64,000 bases of DNA from Pseudomonas leptonychotis (GCF_004920405.1 NZ_RFLV01000001.1:1860001-1924000), one strand, 5' to 3'. Positions 52,940 through 62,564 are shown, numbered from the stretch's first letter. Made by a program: numbers and translations. Notes: generated from the letters alone by a model not told the origin.

Positions 52940-53863
52940 ATGAATCAGCGCTTGCCACCGCTCTATGCCTTGCGCGCCTTTGAAGCCGCAGCGCGGCACT
53001 GCTCTTTTACCCGTGCGGGTGAAGAACTGGCGATTACCCAGAGTGCGGTCAGTCGTCATGTGCGCACCTTGGAAGAGCACTTTTCCTGTCGTTTGTTCGA
53101 GCGTCGCGGTCGCAGTCTGCAGCTCACGGAAGCCGCGCGCATGCTGCTGCCGGGGCTGCGCGATGGCTTTGAGGCGCTGGAGCGCGCCTGCAACACGTTG
53201 CGTGTTGATGACACGGTGTTGCGTCTGAAAGCGCCATCGACGCTGACCATGCGCTGGTTGCTGGCGCGCCTGTCGCGCTATCGCCTGAGTAGCGCCAGTG
53301 AAGTGCAGCTGACCAGCGCCTGGATGGACGTGGACAAGGTGGACTTTCTGCATGAGCCGTTCGATTGTGCGGTGCTGCTCAGCCAGGGCGATTTCCCCGA
53401 GGAATGGGAAAGCACCGAATTGTTCGCCGAATGGCTGATTCCGGTCTGTGCGCCTGAAGCCTTGAGTGGGTCGTCCTGGGATTTACCGCGGTTGCAGGCG
53501 GCTGAGTTGCTGCACCCCACCCCAGATCGTCGTGACTGGCGGCAATGGCTGCAGGCCATGGGCCTGGCCGATCAAGTGCCGCTAAAAGGTGGTCAGGTAT
53601 TCGATACCTTGGAGCTGGGTATGGTGGCTGCTGCGCGTGGTTATGGCGTATCCATCGGTGATCTGGTGATGGTTGCCGAAGATGTGGCTCAGGGGCGGCT
53701 TGCGCTGCCTTGGCCGAGCGCAGTGCCCAGTGGTTGTAGTTACTACCTGGTATGGCCCAAGGCACGGCGTGGCCAGGAGCGTTTTCGGCGTTTACGCGAT
53801 TACCTGGTGGCCGACGTGGCGGCCATGCAGTTGCCGGCGGTGGCGCGGTTGTCGGTGAGTTAG
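52940..53863 (+). CDS. LysR-family regulator, GcvA-like
   Basis: 307 aa. Residues 1-65 are the winged helix-turn-helix: [62 protein letters not shown]. The GcvA-type start ([41 protein letters not shown]) is clear. The 138-bp gap to the MATE gene holds both promoters. The PuuD-like gene 281 bp downstream is another possible target. Confidence 0.9.
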   Translation: MNQRLPPLYALRAFEAAARHCSFTRAGEELAITQSAVSRHVRTLEEHFSCRLFERRGRSLQLTEAARMLLPGLRDGFEALERACNTLRVDDTVLRLKAPSTLTMRWLLARLSRYRLSSASEVQLTSAWMDVDKVDFLHEPFDCAVLLSQGDFPEEWESTELFAEWLIPVCAPEALSGSSWDLPRLQAAELLHPTPDRRDWRQWLQAMGLADQVPLKGGQVFDTLELGMVAAARGYGVSIGDLVMVAEDVAQGRLALPWPSAVPSGCSYYLVWPKARRGQERFRRLRDYLVADVAAMQLPAVARLSVS

Positions 53864-53976
53864 AGCAAGCCTGATTGGCGTAAAAAATATTGGACTACTG
53901 GAAGGGTATTTTTATTATTTTAAATCAATGGCTTATGTATTTTATTTTCGATATTTCGTTATTTGCGGCTGTTTTT

Positions 53977-54007
53977 TGTCAAACAATAAACACTTATTTG
54001 TTTGACA
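53977..54007. promoter_or_regulatory. Inverted repeat with consensus -35 upstream of puuD-like gene
   Basis: TGTCAAACAATAA and TTATTTGTTTGACA are inverse copies (one base inserted). The right arm contains TTGACA (54002-54007), a perfect -35, so binding of a repressor could block the promoter. It lies in an AT-rich leader (53864-54144), otherwise without features. Confidence 0.5.
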
Positions 54008-54144
54008 TATTTTACGGCTTTGGCAGACTTGCTCGCAGGGTGTAGGGGCTCTCAGGTGCCTATACCGACCGCACAACAGGGCGCGTGCAACAGTACTGAC
54101 TGCCCTGCAAAGCAATGGCCGACTGTCCGGCCCCAAGGTGAAGT

Positions 54145-54933
54145 ATGTCCAGCAACGATTCCAACAAGCGCTCAGCGGCGCGTAAACCGGTGGTGCTCAT
54201 GTCCATGGGTACCCAGGAGCGCAAAGGTCACGCTTATCAGGTCATGACCCATAAATACATCACACCATTGGCCGAGTTATCCGGCTGTGTGCCGCTATTG
54301 GCGCCGAGCTGCTGTGGCGTCGATGATCTCGACCAATACTTGTCGATGGTCGACGGTGTTTACCTGACTGGTGCGGGTAGCAATATTGATCCGGCGCTGT
54401 ACGGCCAAAAAAACAAAACCCCGAGCAAAGGTCAGGATAAAAATCGAGACTTGTTCGATATCCCATTGATTCGCGCAGCCCTTGAGCGTGGTCTGCCGTT
54501 GTTTGCGATTTGCCGTGGCATGCAGGAAATCAACGTGGCCTTGGGTGGCAGCATTCACCAGAAAGCCTATGAAGTGCCGGGCTTCAATGACCACCGCGAA
54601 GACTCTAACGACCCGGTGGCTGTGCAGTACGGCGATCGCCATACGGTGCAGGCGCTGCCCGGTAGCTGGTTTGCCGCCCTTATGGGCGACGCGCCATTTG
54701 CAGTCAACTCGTTGCACGGTCAAGCGATTGACCGACTGGGCGACGGGGTTGAGGCCTTGGCGAGGGCCGAGGATGGGTTGATCGAGGCGTTTCACCTGCC
54801 AGGCGTGGCACAGTTCACCCTGGCGGTGCAATGGCACCCGGAGTGGCAGGCGACGCAAAATCCCCATTCGGTGAAGATCTTTAGCGCGTTCGGCGATGCC
54901 TGTCGTCAGCGTGCGGCGCAACGCGATCAGTAA
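54145..54933 (+). CDS. PuuD-like gamma-glutamyl-GABA hydrolase, second copy
   Basis: 262 aa class I amidotransferase-like hydrolase. Nucleophile Cys in AICRGMQEINVALGG and catalytic His in AVQWHPEWQATQ; MVDGVYLTGAGSNIDPALYG is the substrate-side loop. It shares the fold and motifs of SpuA but is clearly diverged (for example NDHREDSNDP in place of MDHREPADLC). Standing alone with a possible operator, it likely acts on gamma-glutamyl amines as PauD-type enzymes do in Pseudomonas. Confidence 0.88.
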   Translation: MSSNDSNKRSAARKPVVLMSMGTQERKGHAYQVMTHKYITPLAELSGCVPLLAPSCCGVDDLDQYLSMVDGVYLTGAGSNIDPALYGQKNKTPSKGQDKNRDLFDIPLIRAALERGLPLFAICRGMQEINVALGGSIHQKAYEVPGFNDHREDSNDPVAVQYGDRHTVQALPGSWFAALMGDAPFAVNSLHGQAIDRLGDGVEALARAEDGLIEAFHLPGVAQFTLAVQWHPEWQATQNPHSVKIFSAFGDACRQRAAQRDQ

Positions 54934-54948
54934 GCGTTAGCCGAACAT

Positions 54949-54976
54949 AAAGAAGCCCCGCATGCGGGGCTTCTTT
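54949..54976. terminator. Bidirectional terminator between puuD-like gene and comM
   Basis: AAAGAAGCCCCGCATGCGGGGCTTCTTT is a perfect 28-bp palindrome between convergent genes. Confidence 0.92.
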
Positions 54977-54987
54977 ATGTCTGCGAT

Positions 54988-56487
54988 TCAGCCGGCGCTG
55001 CCGCTGGGGCGGTATTGCAGGGCTTCACCCAGGTGCGCGCGGCTGATGTGTGTCGCGCTGTCCAGATCAGCCAGGGTGCGTGCGACCTTCAGTACGCGAT
55101 GGGCTGCACGCAAGCTCAACCCTAGGCGTTCACAGGCGTTTTCCAGCCACAGGCGGTCTTCGTTGGGCAGGCTGCAGTGCTGTTGCACCCCGTTAAGGTC
55201 CAGGTGCGCATTGGCGCAGCCTTGACGGTCCAGTTGCTGTTGGCGTGCCCTAACGACTTGAGCGGCCACCTCTGTGCTGCTCGGTCCTTGTTCGGCGCTG
55301 ACGTCGAGGCGGGTGGTTTCTCGCGGCACACTGAGGTGCAGGTCAATACGGTCGAGCAACGGCCCGGAGAGTTTGCTGCGGTAGCGCTGGACCTGCTCGC
55401 CGCTGCAGCGACAGCGCCCGGATGGATCGCCCAGATGCCCGCAAGGGCAGGGGTTCATCGCCGCGACAAGTTGAAATCGAGCGGGGAAGCGCACCTTGTC
55501 GCGGGCTCGGGCGATCACGATATGGCCGCTTTCCAGCGGTTCGCGCAATACTTCCAAAACCTTGCGATCAAACTCAGGCAGCTCGTCGAGGAATAGAACG
55601 CCATGATGGGCCAAGGTTATTTCGCCAGGTTGCGGGCGACTGCCACCGCCAACCAACGCCGGGCCCGACGCGCTGTGATGAGGCGTACGAAACGGTCGTT
55701 GTGGCCAGGCACATAGCGGCGTGTGGCTGGCCACGGAGTGAATCGCCGCGACTTCCAGCGCTTCTGCCTCGTTCAGGGGTGGCAGCAAGCCGGGTAGGCG
55801 GCTGGCCAGCAGGGTTTTGCCGGTGCCGGGCGGACCGGTAAACAGCAGATTGTGCGAGCCTGCAGCCGCCACCAATAAGGCGCGTTTAGCGGCAAGCTGC
55901 CCCTGTACTTCGGCTAAATCTGGATAGGGCAGCACCTGGCGCAATAAGCCGTGGGCCTGATACGGCGCAATAGGTGCCTGACCATTAAGGTGCGCGGCAA
56001 TTTCCAGTAGGTGCTCAACGGCAATCACCGTCAGTCCAGACGCCAAGCTGGCTTCCTCGGCATTGGCCTTGGGCACCACTAAGGTGCGCCCGGCAGCGCG
56101 GGCGGCCAGCGCGGCGGGTAATACGCCCTGTACCGGGCGAATCGCCCCGGACAGCGCCAGTTCACCCAGGCACTCAAGGTGCTCCAGCGCGCTGGCAGGC
56201 ACTTGGCCGCTGGCGGCGAGAATGCCGAGGGCAATTGCCAGGTCGAAACGCCCGCCGTCTTTAGGTAAGTCAGCCGGTGCTAGATTCAGGGTAATGCGGC
56301 GGGGCGGAAAGTCGAAGGCGCAGTTGAGGATGGCGCTGCGTACGCGGTCCTTACTTTCTTTGACGGCGGTTTCTGGCAAGCCGACCAGCGCCAACGAGGG
56401 CAGGCCATTGGCCAAATGGGCTTCGACGGTGACAGAGGGCGCTTCTACGCCCACTTGAGCGCGGCTATGGACTATGGCCAGGGACAT
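54988..56487 (-). CDS. comM: YifB/ComM-type Mg-chelatase-like AAA ATPase
   Basis: 499 aa. N-terminal ChlI-like domain (VEAPSVTVEAHLANGLPSLALVGLPETAVKESKDRVRSAI), Walker A GPPGTGKTLLA near residue 220, Walker B VLFLDELPEF, and the MNPCPCGHLGDPSGRCRCS cysteine segment are all canonical. ComM is a hexameric helicase that promotes branch migration during natural transformation. Next to ubiK as in other pseudomonads. Confidence 0.95.
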   Translation of the reverse strand: MSLAIVHSRAQVGVEAPSVTVEAHLANGLPSLALVGLPETAVKESKDRVRSAILNCAFDFPPRRITLNLAPADLPKDGGRFDLAIALGILAASGQVPASALEHLECLGELALSGAIRPVQGVLPAALAARAAGRTLVVPKANAEEASLASGLTVIAVEHLLEIAAHLNGQAPIAPYQAHGLLRQVLPYPDLAEVQGQLAAKRALLVAAAGSHNLLFTGPPGTGKTLLASRLPGLLPPLNEAEALEVAAIHSVASHTPLCAWPQRPFRTPHHSASGPALVGGGSRPQPGEITLAHHGVLFLDELPEFDRKVLEVLREPLESGHIVIARARDKVRFPARFQLVAAMNPCPCGHLGDPSGRCRCSGEQVQRYRSKLSGPLLDRIDLHLSVPRETTRLDVSAEQGPSSTEVAAQVVRARQQQLDRQGCANAHLDLNGVQQHCSLPNEDRLWLENACERLGLSLRAAHRVLKVARTLADLDSATHISRAHLGEALQYRPSGSAG

Positions 56488-56526
56488 CGATCACTCCTTG
56501 ATCGGCTGATGCATCCGCGGTGGGCG

Positions 56527-56796
56527 TTACTCGCTGGTCGCTGGGGCGTCTGCGTTGCGCGCTTCCATCGCGGCCACTTTAGCCTCAAGGGCTTCCAGGC
56601 GCGCGCGAGTGCGGGCCAGCACGACCATTTGGCTGTCGAATTCGTCGCGGCTGACCAAGTCGAGTTTGCTGAAGGCGCTTTGCAACAGCACCTTGAACTG
56701 GGCCTCGAATTCACCGCGCGGTAAGGGTGCGTCACCGTTGAACAGGCGCGAGGCGTGGGTGCTGAGGGCGTCTAGCAGGGCTTTAGGTGGCAGCAT
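56527..56796 (-). CDS. ubiK: UbiK/YqiC ubiquinone biosynthesis accessory factor
   Basis: 89 aa: MLPPKALLDALSTHASRLF at the start, then EFEAQFKVLLQSAFSKLDLVSRDEFDSQMVVLARTRARLEALEAKVAAME, a membrane-associated helix and a trimeric coiled coil. This is the BMFP/UbiK family, which helps the Ubi metabolon under aerobic growth. It precedes comM on the same strand; glnK is divergent. Confidence 0.93.
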   Translation of the reverse strand: MLPPKALLDALSTHASRLFNGDAPLPRGEFEAQFKVLLQSAFSKLDLVSRDEFDSQMVVLARTRARLEALEAKVAAMEARNADAPATSE

Positions 56797-56883
56797 GATG
56801 AGGTTCCGTTTACAGGTGGCGGCAGTGTAGCACGCAGCTTTGCACGGCTTGCCGAGCGCGGCTGGTGGGGAATTAGCAGCGCT

Positions 56884-56933
56884 TGCACGGTTTTCGCGCG
56901 CGGTTCGGCCGGCTTATGCACTGTTATTGTGCG
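56884..56933 (+). promoter_or_regulatory. Two NtrC-like binding sites upstream of glnK
   Basis: TGCACTGTTATTGTGCG (56917-56933) fits TGCAC-N7-GTGCA with one mismatch. A weaker TGCACGGTTTTCGCGCG (56884-56900) is centred 33 bp upstream, three helical turns. They are about 111 and 144 bp before the predicted start site. Confidence 0.6.
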
Positions 56934-57009
56934 ATGGATGTGGGTGGTTACTCGGTCAAACCCCCTGTTTGCCGGGTAACTGCATGAAATAAATCGGTTT
57001 TAGCTGATC

Positions 57010-57025
57010 TGGCAAGCTTTCTGCT
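57010..57025 (+). promoter_or_regulatory. Sigma-54 promoter for glnK-amtB
   Basis: TGGCAAGCTTTCTGCT matches TGGCACG-N4-TTGCW with GG and GC exactly 10 bp apart. It implies a long leader of about 165 nt before glnK. The remainder of the 403-bp ubiK-glnK gap shows nothing else. Confidence 0.65.
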
Positions 57026-57142
57026 TTGTCTACCGTACGCATGCACCGATGCAGTTCCAGTGCTTCGTCGGAAGCATTGGTGAACATCGGTGCTGCTGGG
57101 TCAGGGCTGCGATGCATTACAAAAGCCAGGCACTGCGCTTAG

Positions 57143-57538
<396 letters not shown>

Positions 57539-57574
57539 GCCTCCGAACGAACCCCACGCCCCAGGAGTTAAACC

Positions 57575-58888
57575 ATGACTCTGCGAAAAATCGCAGGGCT
57601 AGGAGCCCTTTTGTCTCTCGTTCCTGGCTTTGCCATGGCCGAAGAGGCAAGCCTGAACAGCGGCGACACCGCTTGGATGTTAGTCGCCACTGTCCTGGTG
57701 TTGTTTATGACCATTCCCGGTCTGGCGTTGTTTTACGCCGGCATGGTGCGTTCCAAGAACGTGCTGTCGGTGTTAATGCAGTGTTTCGCGGTAACCGGGT
57801 TGATCAGCATTCTGTGGGTCGTCTACGGCTACAGTCTGGCCTTTGATACCACCGGTATGGAGCAGGGGGTGGTTAACCTCAACTCCTTCGTCGGCGGTTT
57901 CTCCAAAGCCTTCCTTTCTGGTTTGACCCTGGACAGCCTGGTGGCTGGAATTCCGGAGAGTGTGTTCATCACCTTCCAGATGACCTTCGCCATCATCACG
58001 CCTGCGTTAATCGTGGGTGCCTTCGCCGAGCGCATGAAGTTCTCGGCCATGCTGATCTTTATGGCGGTGTGGTTCACCCTGGTTTATGCGCCTATTGCGC
58101 ACATGGTCTGGGGCGGCGATGGCGCACTGATGTGGGACTGGGGCGTGCTCGACTTCGCGGGCGGCACCGTGGTGCACATCAACGCCGGTATTGCCGGTCT
58201 GGTGGCCTGCCTGGTGCTGGGTAAGCGTAAGGGCTTTCCGACTACCGCCATGCCGCCGCACAACCTCGGCTACACCCTGATTGGCGCAAGCATGCTCTGG
58301 GTCGGCTGGTTCGGCTTCAACGCAGGCTCTGCGCTGGCCGCCAACGGCAGCGCTGGTATGGCCATGCTGGTGACTCAGATTGCCACCGCTACAGCGGCGT
58401 TGAGCTGGATGTTCGCCGAGTGGATCACGCATCGCAAACCCAGCGTACTAGGCATTGCTTCGGGCGCTGTGGCAGGTCTGGTGGCGATCACCCCTGCATC
58501 CGGTACGGCGGGGCCGATGGGCGCTCTGGCGATTGGTTTGGCCAGTGGTGCGATCTGCTTCTTTTGCGCCACCAGCCTGAAACGCAAGCTGGGCTATGAC
58601 GACTCCCTCGACGTATTCGGTGTGCACGCCGTGGGCGGCATTGTCGGCGCCATTCTCACCGGGGCGTTCGCCGCACCGAGTCTGGGTGGCTTCGGCACGG
58701 TGGAAGACATTCCAGCACAGCTGTGGATCCAGTTCGAAGGGGTGGCCTTCACGGTGCTGTACACCGCGGTGGTGACCTTCGTGATTCTGAAAGTGATCGA
58801 CCTAGTAATGGGCCTGCGTGTCAGCGAAGAGGAAGAGACCATCGGTCTCGATCTCGCCCTGCATAACGAGCGCGGCTACAACCTGTAA
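57575..58888 (+). CDS. amtB: Ammonium transporter AmtB
   Basis: 437 aa with an amino-terminal signal (MTLRKIAGLGALLSLVPGFAMA) and 11 helices. Conserved sites: SGDTAWMLVATVLVLFMTIPGLALFYAGMVRSKNVLSVLMQ, the pore segment DFAGGTVVHINAGIAGLV with its twin-His histidine, and FGVHAVGGIVGA with the second. It conducts ammonia and is blocked by GlnK. Placed 36 bp after glnK in one operon. Confidence 0.96.
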   Translation: MTLRKIAGLGALLSLVPGFAMAEEASLNSGDTAWMLVATVLVLFMTIPGLALFYAGMVRSKNVLSVLMQCFAVTGLISILWVVYGYSLAFDTTGMEQGVVNLNSFVGGFSKAFLSGLTLDSLVAGIPESVFITFQMTFAIITPALIVGAFAERMKFSAMLIFMAVWFTLVYAPIAHMVWGGDGALMWDWGVLDFAGGTVVHINAGIAGLVACLVLGKRKGFPTTAMPPHNLGYTLIGASMLWVGWFGFNAGSALAANGSAGMAMLVTQIATATAALSWMFAEWITHRKPSVLGIASGAVAGLVAITPASGTAGPMGALAIGLASGAICFFCATSLKRKLGYDDSLDVFGVHAVGGIVGAILTGAFAAPSLGGFGTVEDIPAQLWIQFEGVAFTVLYTAVVTFVILKVIDLVMGLRVSEEEETIGLDLALHNERGYNL

Positions 58889-58898
58889 GCACACGGAG

Positions 58899-58920
58899 CG
58901 CGTCCGGAGCCAACCCGGAC
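58899..58920 (+). promoter_or_regulatory. Intercistronic hairpin between the two amt genes
   Basis: GTCCGG and CCGGAC pair around AGCCAAC just after the first transporter gene. There is no T-tract, so it may attenuate or protect the mRNA rather than end it. Confidence 0.4.
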
Positions 58921-58966
58921 GTCTTAACCGAATAGCGCTATAAAGCGCAACGGCAAGAGGTGAACC

Positions 58967-60217
58967 ATGGACAACACAGCATTGACTGCACTGCAGTACG
59001 GTTTTGATACCTTCTACTTTTTGGTTTGTGGCGCCCTGGTCATGTGGATGGCAGCGGGTTTTGCCATGCTCGAGTCCGGTCTGGTGCGAGCCAAGAACAC
59101 CACTGAAATTCTTACCAAGAACATCGCCCTGTACGCAGTGGCGAGCATCATGTACCTGGTGATCGGCTACCACATCATGTACTCCAGCCCGGAAGGCGGC
59201 ATCCTGCCAAGCTTCGGCTTTTTACTGGGTGACGAGAACAGCGTTGAGTCGGTTCTGGCCGGCGGTGACGATGCCCCTTACTACTCGGCGCGTTCGGACT
59301 TCTTCTTCCAGGTGGTGTTCGCCGCGACCTGTATGTCGATCGTTTCCGGTGCTGTGGCTGAGCGCATGAAGCTGTTTGCCTTCCTGGCATTCGCCGTGGT
59401 CATGACCGGCTTCATTTATCCGGTACAGGGCTTCTGGAAATGGGGTTCGGGCTTTCTCAACGAAGCGGGCTTCCTCGACTTCGCAGGTTCCGGTGTAGTG
59501 CACATGGCGGGTGCTTCTGCTGCTCTGGCTGGCGTACTGCTGCTGGGCGCACGTAAAGGCAAGTACGGCCCGAATGGCCAGGTTAACGCTATTCCGGGTG
59601 CCAACCTGCCGATGGCAGCGCTGGGTACCTTCATTCTGTGGATGGGCTGGTTCGGCTTCAACGGTGGCTCGCAGCTGAAGATGAGCACCATCGAAGACGC
59701 TAACGCCGTGGCCAACGTGTTCGTTAACACCAACATGGCCGCTGCTGGTGGCTTGATCGCCGCGCTGATCGTGGCGCGCATCCTGTTCGGCAAGGCTGAC
59801 CTGACCATGGCCCTTAACGGCGCCCTGGCTGGCCTGGTGGCTATTACTGCCGAACCGCTGACCCCAACAGCCATGCAAGCAACTTTGATTGGTGGTGTGG
59901 GTGGTGTGCTGGTGGTGTTCTCGATCCTCGGTCTGGACAAGCTCAAGCTTGATGATCCGGTCGGTGCCATCTCCGTGCACGGTGTGGTCGGTATCTGGGG
60001 TCTGCTGGCTGTTTGCCTGACCAACAGTGACGCTACTCTCGGCGCTCAGTTGCTGGGTATCGGTTCGATCTTCGCCTGGGTCTTTGTTTGCAGCCTGATC
60101 GTCTGGTCCATCATCAAACTGGTGATCGGCCTGCGCGTTACCGAGGAAGAAGAATACGAAGGCGTGGACATCGCCGAATGCGGTATGGAAGCCTATCCGG
60201 AATTCACCAAGCGTTAA
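58967..60217 (+). CDS. Second ammonium transporter (Amt family)
   Basis: 416 aa, Amt/Rh family, without the cleaved signal of the first copy (starts MDNTALTALQYGFDTFYFLVCGALVMWMAAGFAMLESGLVRAKNT). Pore segments DFAGSGVVHMAGASAALAGV and ISVHGVVGIWGLLAV carry both twin-His residues. The subtype resembles plant/cyanobacterial Amt1 more than AmtB, so it is not a recent duplication of its neighbour. It ends in a conserved tail EEEEYEGVDIAECGMEAYPEF and a strong terminator. Confidence 0.93.
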   Translation: MDNTALTALQYGFDTFYFLVCGALVMWMAAGFAMLESGLVRAKNTTEILTKNIALYAVASIMYLVIGYHIMYSSPEGGILPSFGFLLGDENSVESVLAGGDDAPYYSARSDFFFQVVFAATCMSIVSGAVAERMKLFAFLAFAVVMTGFIYPVQGFWKWGSGFLNEAGFLDFAGSGVVHMAGASAALAGVLLLGARKGKYGPNGQVNAIPGANLPMAALGTFILWMGWFGFNGGSQLKMSTIEDANAVANVFVNTNMAAAGGLIAALIVARILFGKADLTMALNGALAGLVAITAEPLTPTAMQATLIGGVGGVLVVFSILGLDKLKLDDPVGAISVHGVVGIWGLLAVCLTNSDATLGAQLLGIGSIFAWVFVCSLIVWSIIKLVIGLRVTEEEEYEGVDIAECGMEAYPEFTKR

Positions 60218-60231
60218 TTCCCTCTGCTTTG

Positions 60232-60264
60232 AACAAGGGCGCCTAATGGCGCCCTTTGTTTTTT
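60232..60264 (+). terminator. Terminator of glnK-amtB-amt operon
   Basis: AACAAGGGCGCC and GGCGCCCTTTGTT pair around TAAT, followed by TTTTT. Confidence 0.92.
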
Positions 60265-60286
60265 CTGCGACAGTGAAGTCTGTTTG

Positions 60287-60316
60287 TTGTGATGAAACAC
60301 GAACAGGCCCTAAAAT
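60287..60316 (+). promoter_or_regulatory. Candidate sigma-70 promoter of sutA
   Basis: TTGTGA (60287-60292) and TAAAAT (60311-60316) are 18 bp apart, giving a leader of about 130 nt before sutA. The rest of the gap 60218-60453 has no other element. Confidence 0.5.
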
Positions 60317-60453
60317 GCGCGCCGTTGAGTGCAGAACGCCGATGCGCAGTGCTCAGCCAAGGCAAGATTCCTGGAATTTTTACCAGCGGCGTTAGAAAGC
60401 TGGCGCAGCTGGGCTATAACTACTCTGCTTTTCGCAAGTCATGAGGTTGGAAC

Positions 60454-60786
60454 ATGAGCGACGAAGATCTGGAACACGACGAATTAGAAAGCGCTGACGA
60501 AGACGAAGGCGAAGAACTGGCTGCCGCCGATGATGGCGACGGCAGTGATGACGATGGCGATGGTGACGACGAAATCGTCCCGGCCAGCAAAAGTAAAAAA
60601 GCCAAGGCCGCGGTCGCTGTAGAAGAGTTGCCCAGCGTCGAAGCCAAGCAGAAGGAGCGCGATGCGCTGGAGCGTGCCATGCAAGAGTTCCTCTCGCGTG
60701 GTGGCAAGGTGCAGGAGGTCGAGCCGAATGTGGTTTCCGATCCGCCCAAGAAGCCGGACAGCAAGTACGGCAGTCGCCCTATCTAA
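60454..60786 (+). CDS. sutA: SutA-type acidic RNA polymerase-binding protein
   Basis: 110 aa, close to the 105 aa of P. aeruginosa SutA. The first 42 residues are almost all Asp, Glu, Gly and Ser (DEDLEHDELESADEDEGEELAA), followed by a basic KSKKAKAA stretch, a single helix (VEAKQKERDALERAMQEFLSRGG) and a disordered tail. SutA binds the beta subunit of RNA polymerase and shifts transcription in slow growth. Position after the ammonium transporters matches P. aeruginosa. Confidence 0.9.
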   Translation: MSDEDLEHDELESADEDEGEELAAADDGDGSDDDGDGDDEIVPASKSKKAKAAVAVEELPSVEAKQKERDALERAMQEFLSRGGKVQEVEPNVVSDPPKKPDSKYGSRPI

Positions 60787-60802
60787 GCGTCTGCGGTAAA
60801 GC

Positions 60803-60838
60803 AAAAAGCCCACATGCCATAAGCCTGTGGGCTTTTTT
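60803..60838 (+). terminator. Terminator of sutA
   Basis: AAAAAGCCCACA and TGTGGGCTTTTTT pair around an 11-nt loop. Confidence 0.92.
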
Positions 60839-60877
60839 GTGGGTGATGCCTTGTTAAGGCAGCAGATGACTCTGGAG

Positions 60878-60900
60878 GGTGGATGGCGCTTTATCCAACC
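60878..60900. repeat. Extragenic repeat related to 7025-7054
   Basis: GGTGGATGGCGCTTTATCCAACC resembles GGTGGATGACGCTTCATCCATCCACC at 7027, with a similar partial palindrome between convergent genes. Confidence 0.55.
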
Positions 60901-60936
60901 ATCGCGCATAGCCGGCTAGAGCTGCGCGTCTTCAGC

Positions 60937-61632
60937 CTACGCCCAGCTATGCAGCAGCGCGGGCAACTCGGCCAGGCTGCGGATCTGCGCGTCCGGGCTG
61001 TTATCGGCTTCCCAGGCTTTGCCCTGGGGGTTGAACCAGATGGCACGCAGGCCGGCGGCCTGGGCTCCGGCGATATCGTCGCTGGGGTGGTCGCCGATAT
61101 GCACGGCATGTTCGGCGGCTATCCCGGCGCGCTTGAGCGCCTCTTCGAAGGGTTTCGGCTCCGGTTTGCCGACCCCCAGTTCCTCGGCGCACAGGGCAAA
61201 CTGGAAGTAATCAGCGAGGCCCAGGCGGCGTACGTCGGCATTGCCGTTGGTGATGACCCCGAGCTGGAAGCGATTGGCCAAGGCTTCAAGCGTTGGATGA
61301 ACTTCGGCGAACAGCTCGACCTGATGGCGCGCGGCGAGAAACACTTGAAAGCCTGCTTCGGCCAGCGCTTGCGCTTCACTGGCCGGGTAGCCGGCGTCTG
61401 CCAGGGCCAGCAAGAGGATGCGCCGGCGCAGTTCGCTCAGGCGATGTTTGAGCATCGGTTCGGCCTGCAGCAGGGTCGCGCGAATCGACCACAGGTGTTC
61501 CACAGGTACGGCGCCCAAGCGCGGTGCGTGTAGCGCCAGCCAGTTGCGCAGCGCCGCTTCGGCGTCTTGCATCACTGGGGTGACATCCCACAGGGTGTCG
61601 TCGAGGTCGAAGGTGATCAGCTGAATGCTCAT
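60937..61632 (-). CDS. HAD-family phosphatase (YigB-like)
   Basis: 231 aa. HAD motif [14 protein letters not shown] (nucleophile Asp9, acid Asp11), motif II GVITNGN, motif [15 protein letters not shown] and motif [19 protein letters not shown] are complete. The cap domain is type C1. In E. coli the gene after xerC is yigB, a flavin/flavin-intermediate phosphatase; same location here. It overlaps xerC by 4 nt (61629-61632). Confidence 0.92.
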   Translation of the reverse strand: MSIQLITFDLDDTLWDVTPVMQDAEAALRNWLALHAPRLGAVPVEHLWSIRATLLQAEPMLKHRLSELRRRILLLALADAGYPASEAQALAEAGFQVFLAARHQVELFAEVHPTLEALANRFQLGVITNGNADVRRLGLADYFQFALCAEELGVGKPEPKPFEEALKRAGIAAEHAVHIGDHPSDDIAGAQAAGLRAIWFNPQGKAWEADNSPDAQIRSLAELPALLHSWA

Positions 61633-62525
61633 TCTGTGCTGCCTTTACGTTTGGCCCGTGGATGGGCCTGGTCATAGACCGTGGCCAGGTGCTGGAAATC
61701 CAGGTGGGTGTAGACCTGGGTGGTGGCGATATCGGCGTGGCCGAGCAGTTCCTGTACCGCGCGCAAGTCCTGGGACGACTCCAGCATATGACTGGCGAAA
61801 CTGTGGCGCAGCATATGCGGATGCAGATGTTGGCCGAGTTCGCGCACGCCGGCCTGACGCACGCGAAGCTGCACCGCCCGCGGGCCGATGCGGCGGCCCT
61901 GTTGGCTGATAAACACCGCACCATCGGCTGGATTGGCCAGCGCCCGCAGCGGCAGCCAGTGTTCCATGGCTTGGCGTGCCATGCGCCCAAGCGGTAATTC
62001 GCGAGTCTTGTTGCCCTTGCCGAGTACCCGCACCAGACCGGCAGGCAGGTCGAGGCCATCCAGGTTGAGGCCCACCAGCTCTGACAAGCGCAAGCCTGAC
62101 GAATAGAACAGCTCCAGCATGGCCTGGTCGCGGCGGGCAATAAAGTCGTCCTCCAGGGCGCCGTCGAGCAATTGCGCAGTGCGGTCGGCATCCAGGGTTT
62201 TTGGCAAGCGGCGTTCGCCCTTGGGCGGCATCAGGCCGCTGGCGGGGTCGCTTTGGCAGTGGCCTTCACGGATCAGGTAGCGGTAAAGGCCGCGAGTGGC
62301 GGAAAGCAGGCGCGCCAGGCTGCGACTGGATTGGCCTTGCATGTGCAGGCGACCGACCATGCGGCGCAAGCGTGCCGCGTCGAGCAGCGCCCAGCTGTCG
62401 ATCTGCTCTTGGCTACAGAACTGCAACAGGGTGCTCAGGTCGTGACCGTAGCCGCTCAGGGTGTGGGGAGAAAGCTGGCGCTCGCTGCGCAGGTGTTCCA
62501 GGTAGGCGTCCAGTAGGTCTTGCAT
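61629..62525 (-). CDS. xerC: Tyrosine recombinase XerC
   Basis: 298 aa, normal XerC size. The full catalytic set is present: Arg146 (GLRLSEL), Lys170, His237 and Arg240 ([14 protein letters not shown]), His263 ([17 protein letters not shown]) and Tyr272. It lacks the extra patch typical of integron integrases. XerC with XerD resolves chromosome dimers at dif. It is third in the dapF operon. Confidence 0.97.
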   Translation of the reverse strand: MQDLLDAYLEHLRSERQLSPHTLSGYGHDLSTLLQFCSQEQIDSWALLDAARLRRMVGRLHMQGQSSRSLARLLSATRGLYRYLIREGHCQSDPASGLMPPKGERRLPKTLDADRTAQLLDGALEDDFIARRDQAMLELFYSSGLRLSELVGLNLDGLDLPAGLVRVLGKGNKTRELPLGRMARQAMEHWLPLRALANPADGAVFISQQGRRIGPRAVQLRVRQAGVRELGQHLHPHMLRHSFASHMLESSQDLRAVQELLGHADIATTQVYTHLDFQHLATVYDQAHPRAKRKGSTE

Positions 62526-62564
62526 GGAAGCTCCCTGCGGTGCGCTCGGTGTCTGATTACGGCG

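Noticed and set aside
61629..62525. xerC as the missing integron integrase
   Set aside because: It lies about 27 kb away in the conserved dapF operon, has normal XerC length, and lacks the additional domain of integron integrases.
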